Of a stretch of 64,000 nucleotides of DNA, positions 35,312-48,521 are shown one piece after another. Below the pieces are notes generated by a model that worked only from the letters and a program-made list of their open reading frames with translations, ran no database searches and had not been told where the DNA came from. How positions within the stretch are numbered: position 1 is the first letter of the stretch; the number at the start of each line of letters is the position of its first letter. Position numbers and translations under genes: made by a program. The DNA lies in assembly GCA_036417435.1 (NCBI GenBank), contig CM070902.1, positions 140,915,886 to 140,979,885 of the forward strand, in the 5' to 3' direction. The DNA is from Inia geoffrensis. Its lineage: Eukaryota > Chordata > Mammalia > Artiodactyla > Iniidae.

Positions 35312-36054
35312 AGAACTGAAGCTAAAAGATGACGGTACTTACAGTAAAGGGCTTCGCAGCGGCATCTGCAGACAACTCTCTACATTTAGTTTGCTTTCAT
35401 TTAAAAATACTGGACCTAACCTTCCTTTTCTCACTGTGGCCTCCCCATAATAATGATGATTCTCCAATCAAGACTAATCATAGAAACTTGAGGCCAAAGA
35501 TTTGTTTCAGGAAGAAACCTTGAAAAGACCTTGAAAAATTCAGAGATAGTTAGCTACGAAACGTTATTCTGGGAGGAGACGCAATGATCACTCTTCCTTA
35601 TAAAGGAAATGATTTCTAAACTGGCCCTCTGATGGCCCCCCACTGAGGGCCTCAGTCTTAATTCCTACAGGAAAAAAAAAAAAGTTTCAAATCTACTCCA
35701 GAGCTTTCCACCAAGGCTGGAGCCAAATTTTAGAAGAATTCAGGTGAAAAAGTCAGAAGAAATTTATTAAACCAACCATCATAATTTTCCTCTAATTCTG
35801 AAGTGGGAGCCAAATGTTTTCAAGCAGATGTGACTAGAACTTTGTGTCAATGTTCCCTATAGCACTCCAGCATTATTCCAAGAATAAACAAACAATGAAA
35901 TCATAAGTGTTACAGAAGAGGCAACTGAGAACCAAAATGAAGGTGGCAATTTTCTAATCCAAATTTTTCTGTTTCCAACACAAAGTGAAAGGGAACAAGC
36001 GCCCACGGCACACTCACCTACACACTGTACACCACGAATCTCTCATCTACACAT

Positions 36055-36245
36055 GAATTTCATTGAACCCCCAGAACAACTCTGTGAAGTGGGAGCGATT
36101 TTTCCAATTTTACAAACAAAGAAACAAAGGCTCAAAGAGGATAAGTAACTTGATCAAGGTCACACAGCCAGTGAGGGAGGAGCTGAGATTTGAACTCTGC
36201 CTGTCTGACTTGGAATGTATCCTTTGTACTTGACCACACACTGTC
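36055..36245 (-). mobile_element. MIR SINE
   Basis: AAGTAACTTGATCAAGGTCA, CACAGCCAGTGAGGGAGGAG. A well-preserved antisense MIR. Confidence 0.85.
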
Positions 36246-36951
36246 TCCCTAAAGAAGAAAACAGTGTGATTTACAAGCTATGAAAATGGCATAAGAGACT
36301 TTATAGAGATAAGTCAGAGAAGTTTTTATACTTGTCTAAAACCCAAATAACCAGACCATTTTTCTATGTCATACTTTTATGAAGTAAATGAATGGTAAGT
36401 ATGTAAGTGTATATCTAGGGTTTGTTTTTTTTTTTTTAAGGATCAACTTCTAAGTAATGCCATAAGGTCAGTACAAGTTCGGGCCAACCTCCTATACTTT
36501 AGGGAATACTGAATATATTCTGAAATTGATATCTTCAAACAAACTGGCTAACTCTTACTAAAAACAAATTACAAGCACAAGTCGGAATCATACGGTTTTT
36601 AGAATAGGACTCCATTTGCTGCCAGGCTGGAGATTCTTAGAGTATAATATGTAGTAAGAAATATTGTGACCTTTAAGATTTTAACATAAAGGGAAAACCT
36701 GCAACACTTCCCTGAAATTCATCTTCTGCATACAGTTTAGCATATGGTAAGCACATTCAGGTAGTAAAGACCCTTGGAATCAAGACTAAGAGAACCATTA
36801 GTGAAAGGGGTACAGAAAAACTTGGTCAGTTCATTCCATACTTATTCTGGAAAACACCAACCAACCATTCAGCACTATCAGAGCAAACACCATTACATGC
36901 TCTAATGTAGTAGGGCTATTTAGGTTTGTAGAAAACTCATCCCCATCTTTA

Positions 36952-37098
36952 TTTTTTTAATAGTTGTTTTGTTTTTTTTTTTTCTTTTTTGGCTGTGCCC
37001 TGCAGCTTGTGGGATCTTAGTTCCTCAACAAGGGATAGAATCCAGACCCTCAGCAGTGAAAGCACAGAGTCCTAAACACTGGACCGCCCAGGAATTCC
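36952..37098 (-). mobile_element. Short CHR-type SINE
   Basis: TTTTTTGGCTGTGCCCTGCA at the tail side and GACCGCCCAGGAATTCCCC as the reversed head. Diverged. TSD not clear. Confidence 0.85.
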
Positions 37099-37147
37099 CC
37101 TTATCTTTAAAAAACGAATCATATGTTTTTTATGTTTCTTTCATCTT

Positions 37148-37463
37148 TTTTTAAAATTAATTAATTTATTTGTTTTTATTTTTGGCTGTGTTGGGTCTTT
37201 GTTGCTGCACGCGGGCTTTCTCTAGTTGCAGCGAGTGGGGGCTACTCTTTATTGCATTGCACGGGCTTCTCATTGTCGTGGCTTCTCCTGTTGCAGAGCT
37301 CTAGGAGTGTGAGCTTTAGTAGTTGTGGCATGAGAGCTTCCGTAGTCGTGGCGCATGGGCTTAGTTGCTCCACGGCATGTGGGATCTTCCCGGACCAGGG
37401 ATCAAACCCGTGTCCCCTGCATTGGCAGCCGGATTCTTAACCACTGCGCCACCAGGGAAGTCC
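37148..37463 (-). mobile_element. CHR-1-like SINE, full length
   Basis: TTTTTGGCTGTGTTGGGTCT at the left and CCACCAGGGAAGTCC at the right. TSD TGTTTCTTTCATCTT (37133-37147) against TGTTTCTTTTATCTT (37464-37478). Confidence 0.92.
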
Positions 37464-38519
37464 TGTTTCTTTTATCTTAATAAAGTTATTTTCCTCCTCC
37501 CTTGCCATCATGCTCTGAACCTTCACTTCTTGTATCAAAAGGACCACCCCAACTACTCTTTTAGCAGCCCCTCTGCCCACTTCTAATTCGCTGTATTTAA
37601 CGTTCGAGAGCTATCTTAGGTTTTGTGAACCAGTGTAAGGGAAGAGTAAACTGGGCGAGAATTAGAGGCTTTGTTTGGAAGGAAAGAAGCTTCAGTGCCC
37701 AAATTTTACACCATCTAATGACAAAGTTCCCTTTGTATATTTCCTAGTTTTAAGCTATGGTCCAGCCTGCCGAGTAGGCTACACTTGAGTCCAGAATAAG
37801 TAGGCAGTTCTGTGCTGCAGAAACCTTAAGATGTTGCTTTCTGTAGCTACACCTATTTTCACCATGACATGGAATCAAAATTTTCATTTTCAAACCAACA
37901 TCAATCCTACATGAAAAGCAATGAGAAATTTTTTTCCAACACAGTCTTCTTAGCAGAGGGAAGTCTCACTTTTACAGCCGATAAATCCTCTGAATAAGTT
38001 ATATGCCTGGGGCTATTTAGAAATGGAAAGCATGCCATCCGTTTGAATCATTTAGGGCAACACTTTTAAAAGGAAAGCGATATTGGCAGAGGCAAATACC
38101 ACAATTAGATTTTCCTGTTTAAAAGGCACCTGTTCCTGAAACACAGCCAAGACTCGTTACACTAACATATACATAACTGATTTGCAGGTTGTTAGAACAA
38201 GTCCTTAGTTTAGGAGGACTTACAGCAAGATACGCAGCAGTCAGTCATCAGTTTATCAAAGATACAAACACCCACAGAAGAGTTGTATCTATTGACTGTG
38301 CACTGCTACTCCCATTTGTGTGAAACTTTAGAACGAAGGTAGAAAAATCTTTTTGTTACTTTTTCATTTTAAGGTAATTGAATATATTTAGGACCAAAGA
38401 GTAATGTCCAGCCCCCAGAGTTAACAAATGTTATTTGGTCATGTTGGCCTCAGATCCCTTTAATATATGGAAATAAAACATAAGTTAAAATCTCTTTTGT
38501 TCCTGGTCCCAAGCCCCAA

Positions 38520-38860
38520 CCCCCTCCCTCTTGCCTGCCTTTCTTCTCCACCACCCCAGGAAAATATTATGACATATTTAGCCTGGGTCCTTCCAAGCCA
38601 TGTTTTTAGACTTTGTATCACAGACAACCAGCAATGTTGTTCAGTATACTGTAAAAACTTTATATAAGTTATAGCATACTAAATACATCATCCTGCAATT
38701 TGCTTTTTTCACCCGGTATTGATTTTAAAATCTAGCCAGGCCTTAGTTTTTCTTATTCTATTTTTTTTTTTTAGCTCATTAATCCTTTCCTAAAGTTTTT
38801 GTTTTTAAAAGATTATCATTGTACCATTTAACATTCCTATTTTTGATTGCAAAGATAAAT
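38520..38860 (-). mobile_element. Possible L1 3'-end remnant
   Basis: CATCCTGCAATTTGCTTTTT and nearby AT-rich words resemble antisense L1M 3' UTR. Weak. Confidence 0.4.
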
Positions 38861-40670
38861 TGTACATACCCTCAAAATTTTCAGAATCTTTCAGATAAAT
38901 GCCTATTTTCTCTGACTATTCATTTCAGTTTATATATTATAACCATTAGGGTGACCAAGTAAGTTCCCAGATAGGATAACAGATGTGTGAGTCAATTCCT
39001 TCTTTGCCCACAGACTTCATCTCCAACTACGAGAAAGGAATGTGCAGCAAATGCTTGACATTTAGGTCTAGAGACTTAGGCATAACTGTTATTCCAAGAA
39101 CAGGGTTTCCTGACACCAAAAGAGTATAAACTCTGGAAAAAAGAATTTTTAAATTACTGAACCTTAAAATTATTCATGACAGGGCTATATCTAAGCTTTC
39201 AGAAAAGAAAAGTCTGCAAGATGACTTAAAACTACTAATTCATAGGAATAGATCCTTCCAAAAGACAAAGGAAGAAAAAAACAAAATCGTATGTCAGATT
39301 TATTGTACACTATAACACAAGACAGGTTTTAAAGGCACAGGAAACTTCTGTTTCACAGGGAATGCATAAAAGGAATCCCTCCCTGAAGAGTTCCATAAGC
39401 TGGGAAATACTGATGAACTGTATGCATGTTAGAACTTCTTATCTTTTTCTTGCATCCAGAGAGATGATATTCTTTCAAAGAAACATCTTTGTATTTTTTT
39501 GCAAATCTCCGGGGGTGTCAGTTAAACTGGGACTGGGACCAGCGAGTAAGGGAAGTTGTCTGTAAGCATTTATCATCAAGTTATATGGCTTGCATGGGGA
39601 GCCAGCTGCCTTAAATAACCATCCCCTCCCTGGGGCCACAAGTCTGGGCAAGAATGCTACTCATGTCAGAAACTCATGTCATGAGATTAGATTTGAATGG
39701 AAAAGCAAAGGGAACGCGGTCTCTTTTCTCCATCTGGGATTGATTATTCCCTTCCCAACAAGGAGGCTGCTATTTAGCCTGAAAAGAAGAGCCTCCTTCC
39801 TTCTGAGCCATTTTCCAATCCATCGTGGCACCTGAATGACTTAAAGAATACCCTGCCACAGCACGGCTTTAAGGCCACTCAGCCTCTCTCCAGGAAGACG
39901 TTTTGGTACATTATTTCTCCATCAATATCAACAGAAGTTACCCTTAAATTCTTGTGGTGTGGCAAGGTACCTTGGAAACCTAAGCAGGTGGCTGAGGCCA
40001 GATGGAATATCAAGATGGGGGCTTAGGTAGGTCGGCATGAGCTTGGAGCAGCAAGGAGGATGGGGAAAACACCTGGCACCTGGAGACTGTGTCTATCTTT
40101 CTCCATATTGTACCCAGAGCACCAGCGCCATGCCTGAGTGTAGACACACAGGGAATATTTATCCAATGAATGAGAGGATGAGCAACACAGAGGCAGGGGC
40201 CCCAGGTTCAGCGGCTCATAGCATTAGACTCACAGGGGGCAGCTTTTACTCCTATATCATGGTGATGGCCATGGACCACCAGGGGGCTTAGAAAACAGAC
40301 ATGATCAGTAGTAATAATTTGAACACCAGCAGGATCCCAAATGTAAGTAAATGTTATCACCACAATAAACCCCACCCACCTATCCCCTACCACCATAGCT
40401 GTTTGGCTCTAGCAACTTAATGGCACATTCCCAGCTTACAGTCAGGACAAAGATAACTGGGACCCCGTGTAGACCCCAGTATCAGGAGCCCTGCAGACAG
40501 GAAGAGTATGCTCAGAGAACAGGGAAGGAGTTAAGGAGGGAAGAGGCAGGAATACTTCCACTTACTAAAACATGAAGAAATGTGAGAACGGGTTACAGTA
40601 ATCATTCTACACGTAGGGCAGCAAATGATTTAAATACGGACAAACTATATATTAGATTCATTCGGTGATT

Positions 40671-40878
40671 TTTTTTTTTTTTTTGCAGTACACGGGCCTC
40701 TCAACATTGTGGCCTCTCCCGTTGCGGACCACAGGCTCCGGGCGTGCAGGCTCAGCGGCCATGGCTCACGGGCCCAGCCGCTCCGCGGCAATGTGGGATC
40801 CTCCCGGACTGGGGCACGAACCCGTGTCCCCTGCATCGGCAGGCGGACTCTCAACCACTGTGCCACCAGGGAAGCCCC
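40671..40878 (-). mobile_element. CHR-2-type SINE
   Basis: Antisense, near-consensus. TSD ATTCGGTGAT at 40660-40669 and 40879-40888. Confidence 0.94.
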
Positions 40879-41106
40879 ATTCGGTGATATTTTTAAAGAC
40901 TAAATATGAAACCTTTACAAATGCGAGGTCTGGGCCAAATAGCCCACAAAGTCTGCACCAGCACCTCTACTGGCTGGTGACAAGTCCTGGCAGGGGACCG
41001 AGGACGATTCCTTCTTCACGGTCTGGTTGGTAAAGGGCAGCCCTGTTCCTCATCTCCATTTCTCATGTGTTCTGGCTTGAGTCCCAATTCCTCGTCATAG
41101 TGACAC

Positions 41107-41330
41107 AGTTGACTTCTGAAGAACAGGGGCATGAATGGCGCGGGTCCACTTATACGTGGATTTTTTTCAATAAATACTACAGAACTACTAGATGATCCGT
41201 GGTTGGTTGAACCTCGGATGTGGAACTGTGGATGTGCGGGGCTGACGGTGGGACTTCAGCATCGGTGGACTTTAATATCCACAGCGGGTCCTGGAGCCAG
41301 TCTCCCCTCGGGTACTGAGGGATGACCCTA
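41107..41330 (+). mobile_element. Tigger (TcMar) DNA transposon fragment
   Basis: CAGTTGACTTCTGAAGAACA, GCGCGGGTCCACTTATACGT and GGATTTTTTTCAATAAATAC match a Tigger/MER28-like terminus, with an internal part reading to GGGTACTGAGGGATGACC. Confidence 0.7.
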
Positions 41331-41629
41331 CTCTTCTCATTCCCCTCCTACTACAGGAGAAGAACCTTCTCACAAACCAAGACATTAGTTCCATCTTTAA
41401 TATCCCATTTTGAAATGGCAGTTGCTGCTTCTGCACGGTATGTGGTGCTTTTCTTCATTCCTTCCTGAATAAACAGTACTCAGAATGGCAGCCAACACTC
41501 TCTCGGGGAATCATCTTTGGCTGAAATATTCCCAGGTTAAATAATCTCACCAACAAAGGAACCTGATGAACAAAGCTTGTGATGTATTTTTTTGTAAGCG
41601 CCATCTTCATTTTAAAAAACTATTTCAAG

Positions 41630-41822
41630 GGCTTCCCTGGTGGCGCAGTGGTTGAGAGTCCGCCTGCCGATGCAGGGGACACGGGTTCGTGCCCCAGTGT
41701 GGGAAGATCCCACATACCGCGGAGCCCGTGAGCCATGGCCGCTGAGCCTGCGCATCCGGAGCCTGTGCTCCGCAATGGGAGAGGCCACAACGGTGAGAGT
41801 CCCGCGTATCGCAAAAAAAAAA
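41630..41822 (+). mobile_element. CHR-2-type SINE with internal deletion
   Basis: Perfect 16-bp TSD AAAAAACTATTTCAAG at 41614-41629 and 41823-41838. About 12 bases of the block between GCGGAG and CCCGTGAGCC are missing relative to the other copies. Confidence 0.93.
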
Positions 41823-41899
41823 AAAAAACTATTTCAAGATCTAGTCAGAAAAATGGGGTTCTGAAATGATCACGTTCCTATTTTGATAAAGACTCAGGT

Positions 41900-42500
41900 C
41901 CTCCTTCTAAAATGAAGCACAACCATGTAACAAATAAGAATAAAGTGGCTCACGGATGCACTCATTCCCAGAAGCAGTCCGAGCTTCTGACAAACGCAAC
42001 TGGTCTGGGTGTGGCTCGTCAGGCGCAGTTGTAAAGAGGTGGACAGGACCATGTTCTAAAAAGAGAAGCATTCTTTTTACATATTCTCTGCAGCGGACAC
42101 TCCTTAGGAGACCACCTTGGGAATACGAACGGCAAGAAGCAACCACATCGTGAAGCGACCTGACGATGGGAACAGATTCCAACACTTCCACCCCAGGACA
42201 AACAGGATGCTGGCGGCGACTCAGGAGGGGAAGTGCTATGCTTCGGCAAAGAGGGCTGCCAGAAGGACGTCCTGAAACCCGCTCGGTGGACGTGTGCACT
42301 TGTCTGTGCCCGCCTGTGGTCTGTCCGAGCAGGAAGCATTCTCATCTGTGGGGTGGTGATGGGGTTCCCAGGCTCATTTCCTGGGCGCTGCTGATGCGCA
42401 GTGTTCAAGGACCACTCCTGCTAAACAGGTCACGTTTTGTTGTCCCCGCCTTCTCTGCCTTCAGTACTGTGGCGTTAACAATCATGGGAGATTCATAACC
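41900..42500. other. Unidentified CpG-containing unique block with chance-like open frames
   Basis: Open frames of 110 to 130 codons overlap here on both strands (minus 41907-42299 and 42019-42408, plus 42166-42498). None shows a recognisable domain, and each has the mixed composition of a chance frame. I see no repeat family. It may be an old, unrecognised repeat or a regulatory region. Confidence 0.35.
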
Positions 42501-43359
42501 CTTTCCACTTCACAAGAGTTCTGCAATCCTTCCTTTTTAAATCATCAACATCCATTGTGGGATAAATCATTTGAATTTTACTCTCATCGCTGCCATGAGC
42601 TGCAGGTGTAATAAGCCCCCTTCTGCTCCCTTTGTTTGAATTGGCTTGGCTCTTTCCTCTCCCAACCTCATCCAGGAGCAGCACTCCTATTAAAATTCAT
42701 GATGTTTCCCTCAATGCAAGTGTCTGATTGCAGCTGTCAGTTTCCCAGTTCAAGGATTTTCTTACCGCCTGAGAGGACAATGCGAGGCTTGCACTGCTAA
42801 GGAAATGGGTCAAGCTCAATTTCTCTGTTTTAGTTCTGCTGCCAAAAGTACAGGTTTTTCCTTCTAGAAAACACACATCCTTCTGGGTAGGCTCAGCATT
42901 TAAAAAGAGGTGAAGGGGGCATGCTTCTTTCCCTCCGCAAGGGGCCCTGCCGTGGTTTCCTCACACAATGCCTCAGGAACCTTTGTTCCATCACTGGTGA
43001 CACCCTGGAAGAGCCTGTCTTTTTGCTCTCTGTGTTGTTCTGTTTCACAGACGTAGATCCCAAACAAACTGACCACGTGAGAACTAAAGATAGGGCATCC
43101 CGCACTGAAAAGATTCGTAATGTCCTGAAGTCCACAGTCATTCTGCTGAGTTGGTTTTTTCATCCTGAGCCACCTGGAGAATGAAGGAAGGGCAGCAGAG
43201 CGGGAACCACCAGGCCTGTCTCACACGGAAGCTCAGATCCATCTCCCTGGCCCACCTTTCCCTGCCCCTCACTCCGCACATGCTTACACTTTTCTACTTT
43301 TGGCAAATGCTGTGGAAACACTTTATGAGAGGGAAGGAAGAGAAGAACGGAACATTCTT

Positions 43360-43685
43360 TTTTTTTTTAATTTATTTATTTATTTATTTTTGGCTGTGTT
43401 GGGTCTTTGTTGCTGTGTGTGGGCTTTCTCTAGTTGAGGTGAGCGGGAGCTACTCTTCACTGCGTTGCACGGGCTTCTCATGGTTTCTCTTGTTGCGGAG
43501 CTCGGCCTCTAGGTGTGCAGGCTTCAGTGGTTGTGCCTTGCGGGCTCTAGAGCGCAGGCTCAGTAGTTGCGGCGCATGGGCTTAGTTGCGCCGCGGCATG
43601 TGGGGTCTTCCCGGACCAGGGCTCGAACCCGTGTCCACTGCATTGGCAGGCGGATTCTTAACCACTGAGCCACCAGGGAAGTCCA
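43360..43685 (-). mobile_element. CHR-1-like SINE, full length
   Basis: TTTTTGGCTGTGTTGGGTCT to CCACCAGGGAAGTCC. TSD AGAAGAACGGAACATTCTT (43341-43359) and AGAAGAATGGAACATTCTT (43686-43704). Confidence 0.92.
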
Positions 43686-43704
43686 AGAAGAATGGAACAT
43701 TCTT

Positions 43705-43739
43705 TTTTTTTTTTTTTTTTTTAACATCTGTATTGGAGT
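43705..43739 (-). mobile_element. Tiny L1 insertion (tail plus about 17 bp)
   Basis: About 18 T followed by AACATCTGTATTGGAGT, the extreme 3' end of L1 in antisense, between two copies of the same target sequence (43686-43704 and 43740-43754). Confidence 0.7.
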
Positions 43740-43844
43740 GAACGGAACATTCTTGATCTCCCAAAAAGACAATAAAATTCAGAACTATTGCTGAATTACT
43801 GAATGTAACTGGAAGGGACAGAGCGTGTTTGTGATGTCAAATCC

Positions 43845-44260
43845 ACGCCCACCCCATTTTACAGATGTGGAAACGGAAGCTTAGAGAAGACAGGTGAATC
43901 CCTGAAGGCACAAATGCAGTGGTGGGGTTAGAAAGAAGCCAGGTCCCCTGACTCCTAGGGGCTCTTTCTACTTTACCCCTAATACAGGAAAAGGAGAGAG
44001 GCATGCCACAGAGAGACAGACAACTGAATACTTTGAATCCAGCTAATTGCTCTTGTACTGCCAGGCAAAGATGAGAAAAGCAAGGCATCCCTTAAATTAA
44101 AAAAAAATTTTTAAGAGCACTTGCTAGAGTGAGGAGGCCTTCATTCTAATGCCTAAAATTTGTTTGGTAACCTTGAGAAAGTTACTAACTGTTCCAGCTC
44201 TCTGTTCTCTCATCCATAAAGCTAGGGGTTTGGGGTATATGATCTGTAGATTCCTTCCTG
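43845..44260. mobile_element. Two MIR copies
   Basis: 43845-43985 antisense (CATTTTACAGATGTGGAAAC) and 44105-44260 sense (TTGGTAACCTTGAGAAAGTT). Confidence 0.7.
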
Positions 44261-44429
44261 TCACACACATGCGTATTTCCACACATTCCTTCCACTGAGA
44301 TTAGCTATGTGGTCCTGGCATTGCATTAGGCACAAAGGGAAGGAAGGTCCCTTTCATCAAAGAGCATTTACACTTCTTTCCTATTACCTGTTAAGTCAAA
44401 CATGCAGAACAACAAACAACTCGGAACAA

Positions 44430-44790
44430 ATTACCACGTTACTGAATGCTTACTGCATACAAGGCACAATGCCTGGTGTTGGAGGAGCAGCAACTAAAAG
44501 CAAGAAATGAATGACAATCTCTGTAAGCAGGAGATAAGATACGTGCATGTAAGAAAGCAAAATAATTTAACAACGTTACTGAGCCACATTCTGGACATGT
44601 CACAAGAGGGACTCATGTGCTGATTTATCTTCTATCCAGTCAAATGAGGGAGTGGCCTGGAGGACTCTGGAAAAGCCTCCTTAGAGAGGAGGAGGAATGA
44701 AGAGGCCAGACTAGCCAGAGTGGCTCAGTTATGATTGTAAAGAACCAGGAGAAAGAGAAGGTACAGGACAGTGGAGGTTGTGGCAGTACT
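44430..44790 (-). mobile_element. L2 fragment, antisense
   Basis: AATGCTTACTGCATACAAGG with CAATGCCTGGTGTTGGAGGA and later GCCAGAGTGGCTCAGTTATG. Confidence 0.6.
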
Positions 44791-44849
44791 ATCTGACACG
44801 ATTTCCAAGCACACATTTTATGCTATAGCCAATGTTTGAATTTCTAGAA

Positions 44850-45180
44850 CATTCCATGATCATTTTTATTTCTGTATCTTGTTCATGCTTTTCCTACCTC
44901 TGTGCCCCGCTCCCAACCCTAGTCCGCAACCTCTTCTGCCCTTTCAAGGTTAAGTTCAACTCCTATTCTTCTGGAAGATTCATTCCAGTTCATACTGCTA
45001 TCTCTTTCCTTATGCCTGGCAACATTTACTTTCTACATCAAACATACTGAATTTTACTTAATTTAATTAACTAAAATTAATTTTTGACCACTTTTATCAT
45101 GACCTCTTTTATAAGGGTATGTCTTCTGTCAAGAAGACTGTAAATTCCTTAAGAGAGATTCAGATAATACCAATTTTTGA
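44850..45180 (+). mobile_element. L2 3'-end fragment
   Basis: TTGTTCATGCTTTTCCTACC and AAGACTGTAAATTCCTTAAG match an L2 3' end in sense orientation. Confidence 0.55.
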
Positions 45181-45504
45181 GTCACAGAGTTAGAAGTTAC
45201 CAATGTGATCATTTTAACCCAAACTCCCTTAATTTATAGGTCAGTAAACTGGGATACTCCCTTCAGGAGTCCAAATAAGTCAGGAATATATGTTGAGGAC
45301 ACTGTGAATCTGACCACTGTAGGAGAGTGCAGCTGAAACTGAGAAGGTTTTTTGGTAATTGCTGCTTCAATTTCTGTACTAATCACTTTTGCACGAGAAA
45401 GCTCTCTTCAGAGGTCACCACCATCAAAAGTACTTGATTTTATGTGGATTGACTAAACTTAGCGGTATGTCAAAGTCTTCAGGTACAGGTTTTCAGAAAG
45501 GAAG

Positions 45505-45665
45505 GTGCAGAGACCTAGGTTCTGTTCTTGGTTCTGCCTCTAAATGATGATGAAAATGTGGTCAGGTAACTCAGCCTCTAAATATTTCACTTCCAATTTC
45601 CTTCTTGGGGAAATGAAGAAATCAGACCAAGTAATCTATAAAGAACCTTTCCACTATAATATACT
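45505..45665 (+). mobile_element. MIR SINE
   Basis: GACCTAGGTTCTGTTCTTGG, GTCAGGTAACTCAGCCTCTA. Diverged. Confidence 0.6.
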
Positions 45666-48521
45666 ACGGTTCATTTCCCATGTTACAGGGGACACCTTCA
45701 TCTTCTATGATCCGTGCTACTCCTACTGTCTAGGTATTTTGCATCCGCTTCCCTCTTCTCATTGTTTCTAGCCTAATTTTGAAAAATTCTAGTTTCTTGT
45801 AAGCTGGGCTGAGGTCGACGTTTCTCACAGTCACAGTAGTGAGGAAACACTTTTACCGATTTCTCCCCTTCCCCACTCCAAATATCAGCAGGGATATTCC
45901 TTTTCCTTTAGTTTTCTTTTTCTCTTTCTTTTAACATTACCTTCACCTATGATTGCCTGATAATATTCATGACACCTAGTTAAATTTAAATTTCAGATAA
46001 GCAACGAATCATTTTTTAGTATAAGTATGTCCCATACATTTTTTCTCTTTCTGAATCTGACAACTGTACCAGTACAGTCCCGTGTAAGGATTGTTAGAAA
46101 TTAATTTTTATGTTGGAAATATTCTAATAATTTTCCAGAGGAAAGGTCCTACTTGTGTCAGATGAGAAGTTTCTCTAATCAGAGCACTGCTGGATGTGAA
46201 TGACACTCTCTTCGCTTAAAACAGCTGGGGGAGGGGCCTGGGTACGAGGGCAGCCTGGGAGGGGCCAGGAGTCTTCGCCTGCCTAAGCCAAGAAGAGCAA
46301 AGATCACGGGTGAAATCTGACCAGCACAAACACAGTGACTCTCCGAGGTGGACCCTCTTGCTTCTTCCTATGTGGAGTGATGGCAGAGCAGGCTCTTACT
46401 GAGCCCTGGAATGTTCATGGGACCTTCCTTCTCATAACATCTATTAAACAACACATCTCCAGATCACACCAGATCATCTATCTTTGACCTTCCAAAGTAA
46501 CATCACCTTGAGGAAATGGAGATAGCTCAGCTTGGTAAGCAGCTCAATAGTCAGCTCAAGCTAAAATCTAGAGTTGATCAGTGAGAAATGTGGATTAGCC
46601 ATTTCAAGAGCATTGACTGATTACATGAAGGGCATATACTACGCTAAGTTTCACTGCCAACCCAGGGCAAAGTTATTCACCTATGAGTATTAATGGAAGG
46701 CTGTTACAGTGTTAGGACCGCAATAGCTGCCACACACACCGAAGTAGAGATCTTGGTTCCTGTCCTGGTCGACTAATAATCTAATGGTAGTTCTACACAG
46801 AAGTACAGTCCCCTCCATTTTGGGGGAGGGGATGGGGAAACCATAAGATGCAATGTCTTTCTAGCTTTTCCACACAATTATTAGATTGAGGTCTCAAAGG
46901 TTAAATTCTGTTGGGTCTTAACTGACATCTGTAGTATCATTTGGCTGACAAATAACTAGCAGATTGGTGCAAGGTCAGAAGGCAGATACAAACTATTTTC
47001 TTCTGTAAATCTGTGGGAAACTACTCATGAATATTCAATACATGGAAAGAGTCTCTTTCAGAGTCACTTGTGTAGCCACAAAGAGAGTCTGCCCTTCCTA
47101 AGCCAAGGATGTAACTACTGCAAAGGCCCAAAGAGCTGCGGTCTGCAGGCCTGAGGCCAGGCTCCTGAGATGTTCCTTTCCCTTCCCCCCTTCCAGTTGA
47201 AATAGGTAATTTGGGGGGGCATTTTTCCCTGAAATGAGAAAAGCACATTTTAAATTGCCTTTAACTAACTGATGGTCCTCTGATGAGAGCAATTTATCTC
47301 CTGAATATGAAAGAGAATTCCCTCAACCCCACCCTAGTAATGTGTCTCCCAAGAGAATAATGCACCCAGGCAGGCCTGCTGAGCTGCTCTTTAATCAGAG
47401 GCTATTTTACATGATCACAGTCATCATTAGGCAGTGTCACGCCCACCATTTATCCCTGTGAGGAAGAACTCTGAAAAGGAGGCAAGGCTCTCTGCCATTC
47501 AGAAGGATCTGAAAAAAGCCAAAAGCGCTGCTTTTTAAGGGTTGTCTCCTAACCAGAAAAGGACCAGCAATCAGCCCGGTGAGAGCCTACCTCTTCCTAG
47601 GAGTGCACAAAGATTGCATGAGCAGAGAGGACTTTTAAGCACTGCTTGGAGCTGTGCTCTAATTACAAACTCAGATAAAATATGCATTAACATTTGCATT
47701 TTAGGTAGTCATTTGTCACAAAAAGAAAACAGGAAAATGTTGACTCTTCACAGAAGTCAGCGCCCAGAACTTCACCCCTTCAGAGGTAAAACAACAGGGA
47801 AAGGCCCTCCTCCATTTAACAAGCAACTGAAAATGCTCGTGTGAAACAAATAATGTTGCCCACCATCCAGTTCTACAAGGATCAAGTTATTAGCCGCTGC
47901 AGTCGCTGACTGACAGGACACCATGAAAGGAATTGAGGATGAAAAATGAGATAAGGCACTCTGTGCTTTGGAAAAAACAGCCCTCTTAGATAGAGATATC
48001 TCAGGAAAACAAAAATTTAGTGAACCCAGATTCTTGCATCTTCCCATACATAGAAAAGCATAATATCATTAACTGAGATACCTGATCCTTGTGAATAGCA
48101 GTAACGTTTTCCTGATATATATACCTGACTACAGGTATTCCTTAGCCAAAATCATGCATATACTGGCTTCTCCCTCTACCTCTTTGGAGCAGGCCTCTCA
48201 GAGCTACTGAGAGATTGTTTCCTGGGCTGTTTTGAGGACCTCCAGAAGGTCCTCAAATAAAACCGAAATGCACAGCTCTCACAATGTGCGTTTTTCTTTC
48301 AGTCGTGTGAAATACAATTCGTACTTTATGGTAAGACAAGAAAAATTTAAATGTAAAAAATTCTTTTCTGCCCTTTGGCACCCCCTCTCCCCCCACTCTG
48401 GATTTTATATCTGCATTATGCATCAACCAAACTTGCCTCATCAGTGGAAATACCTGCTCAACTATAAAGAGCAACAAGAGATGAACATCGACAAGAGGAC
48501 TCCTTAAAAGATAACATTCCA

